This document shows, piece by piece, positions 63,063 to 64,000 of a DNA stretch of 64,000 nucleotides. The DNA lies in contig CM057828.1 of the NCBI GenBank assembly GCA_030068075.1, positions 113,325,699 to 113,389,698 of the forward strand, in the 5' to 3' direction. The DNA is from Paguma larvata (taxonomy: Eukaryota > Chordata > Mammalia > Carnivora > Viverridae). The notes beneath the pieces are model-generated. The model did not search any database, had not been told where the DNA came from, and saw only the letters and a list, made by a program, of their open reading frames with translations. Within the stretch, counting starts at the first letter, position 1; every line of letters starts with the position of its first letter. The translations under genes and the position numbers were made by a program.

Positions 63063-64000
63063 ATACTATGAAAAGTGGTGCAGGATGTTGACAATAGGGG
63101 AGGTTATGAGTGTACAGGAACATGATGGTATATGGAGACTCTCTATACTTTCTATTAATTTTGCTGTGAACTTGAAAGTGCTCTAAAAATAAGGCACTTA
63201 ATCCTAAGTGTAAAAAAAAAACAAGGTATCCATTGGAACTACTATTACTTTATATTAAAGCAATACTGCCACGTTGAAAATTAAGACAAAGATCAAAGGA
63301 ACAGAATAGGGATATTATCTCCTAAATTGAAGTACATAAAAATACATAAAGCAAATACATTTAATTGTATCCTTAGGCAAGAACACAATTGATGAATATG
63401 ATCAAAAATCTTCTAATTCTACACAGGGATTCAGCACAATATGAATCAAACCTGGGTTATCTATACAATTAAGAGTTTTTATTCTCATTTTAAATCAAAA
63501 ATCATTATGCTTAATGTATCTACGAATCATAATGAAAGTTTAATCACATACAAAAGATGGTAATTACCTCATCAGCCCCTAGTAAGTTTAGTCCAATACC
63601 TACTTAATATGGATGATGCAACTGAAACGAGTACCATCTTATATCATCATATTACTTGCTATTAAAATAAAAATTTAAGATGACACCAAAATTAAGTCAG
63701 GGCTACCATTCCTATGCAGAAAAGATTGCAGATAGTAGACCAAAGATTGCCACCCTTAGAACATCCTACTTGAATGGCTGGCCCTTGGGTGTTACCTAGG
63801 AACTTGGATGTAAGGAGGGTTCCCACCACTCCCCAGCCACCTGAGAGCGGCTCACTGTGCCTACATGTTGGTACACACAATGTGATTAATGCCATCTCCT
63901 TGATTTCCTTCTGGAAACCTGGAATTTTGCTACATGCTAAGGAGAAGAGGCCTACGTGATTAGCATTTCATGAAAACCTCGGGCACAGAGTATCCATAAG
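63063..64000 (-). other. Intron at the window end
   Basis: No exon, repeat family or RNA gene recognised up to the end of the window. Confidence 0.4.

Overview
This is a stretch of mammalian, almost certainly felid, nuclear genome. The short interspersed repeats are tRNA-derived carnivore SINEs that open with the GCGCCTGGGTGGCTCAG motif and run through a CT-rich tract to an AAATAAA tail, which is the cat-family type (SINEC_Fc-like) and not the dog type. The LINE-1 copies have the carnivore 5'UTR (ATGGCGGAGGAGTAGG). I see no bacterial, CRISPR or phage-like content.

The only host gene I can support is an internal part of ANKRD26 (ankyrin repeat domain 26), on the minus strand. Twelve exons between 61720 and 19849 have AG acceptors and GT donors and join in one unbroken frame of 1081 nt (about 360 codons). 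They match the stretch of ANKRD26 between the ankyrin repeats and the long C-terminal coiled coil. The 5' exons (promoter, ankyrin repeats) lie beyond base 64000 and the 3' coiled-coil exons lie below base 1. A thirteenth, decayed exon of about 1 kb (21782-22781) sits between two working exons. It matches the large exon known from the ANKRD26-related CCDC144 genes but carries a stop and several frameshifts. I consider it the most interesting item in the window.

Layout. 1-4015: an old, rearranged L1. 5325-15373: a compound of two L1s flanked by one target-site duplication. 15374-19848: ancient repeats and SINEs. 19849-34094: nine working ANKRD26 exons, the fossil exon, and introns holding SINEs, MIR/L2-like pieces, a TIR DNA transposon and a young twin-primed L1 (29230-29640). 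34095-52523: one 18.4-kb intron almost filled by an old L1 (35396-49300) that was itself invaded by a near full-length younger L1 (about 40480-46712), by a twin-primed L1 with an apparent 3' transduction (36731-37561), and by SINEs. 52524-61720: four more exons with SINEs and two diverging L1 fragments (56420-59100). 61721-64000: intron.

All long open reading frames on the plus strand are L1 ORF1/ORF2 remnants; none is intact. I did not find a new biological system. The unusual content is the fossil exon and a well-preserved record of nested and recombined retrotransposition. ANKRD26 and CCDC144 assignments rest on recalled family sequences, not on a database search.
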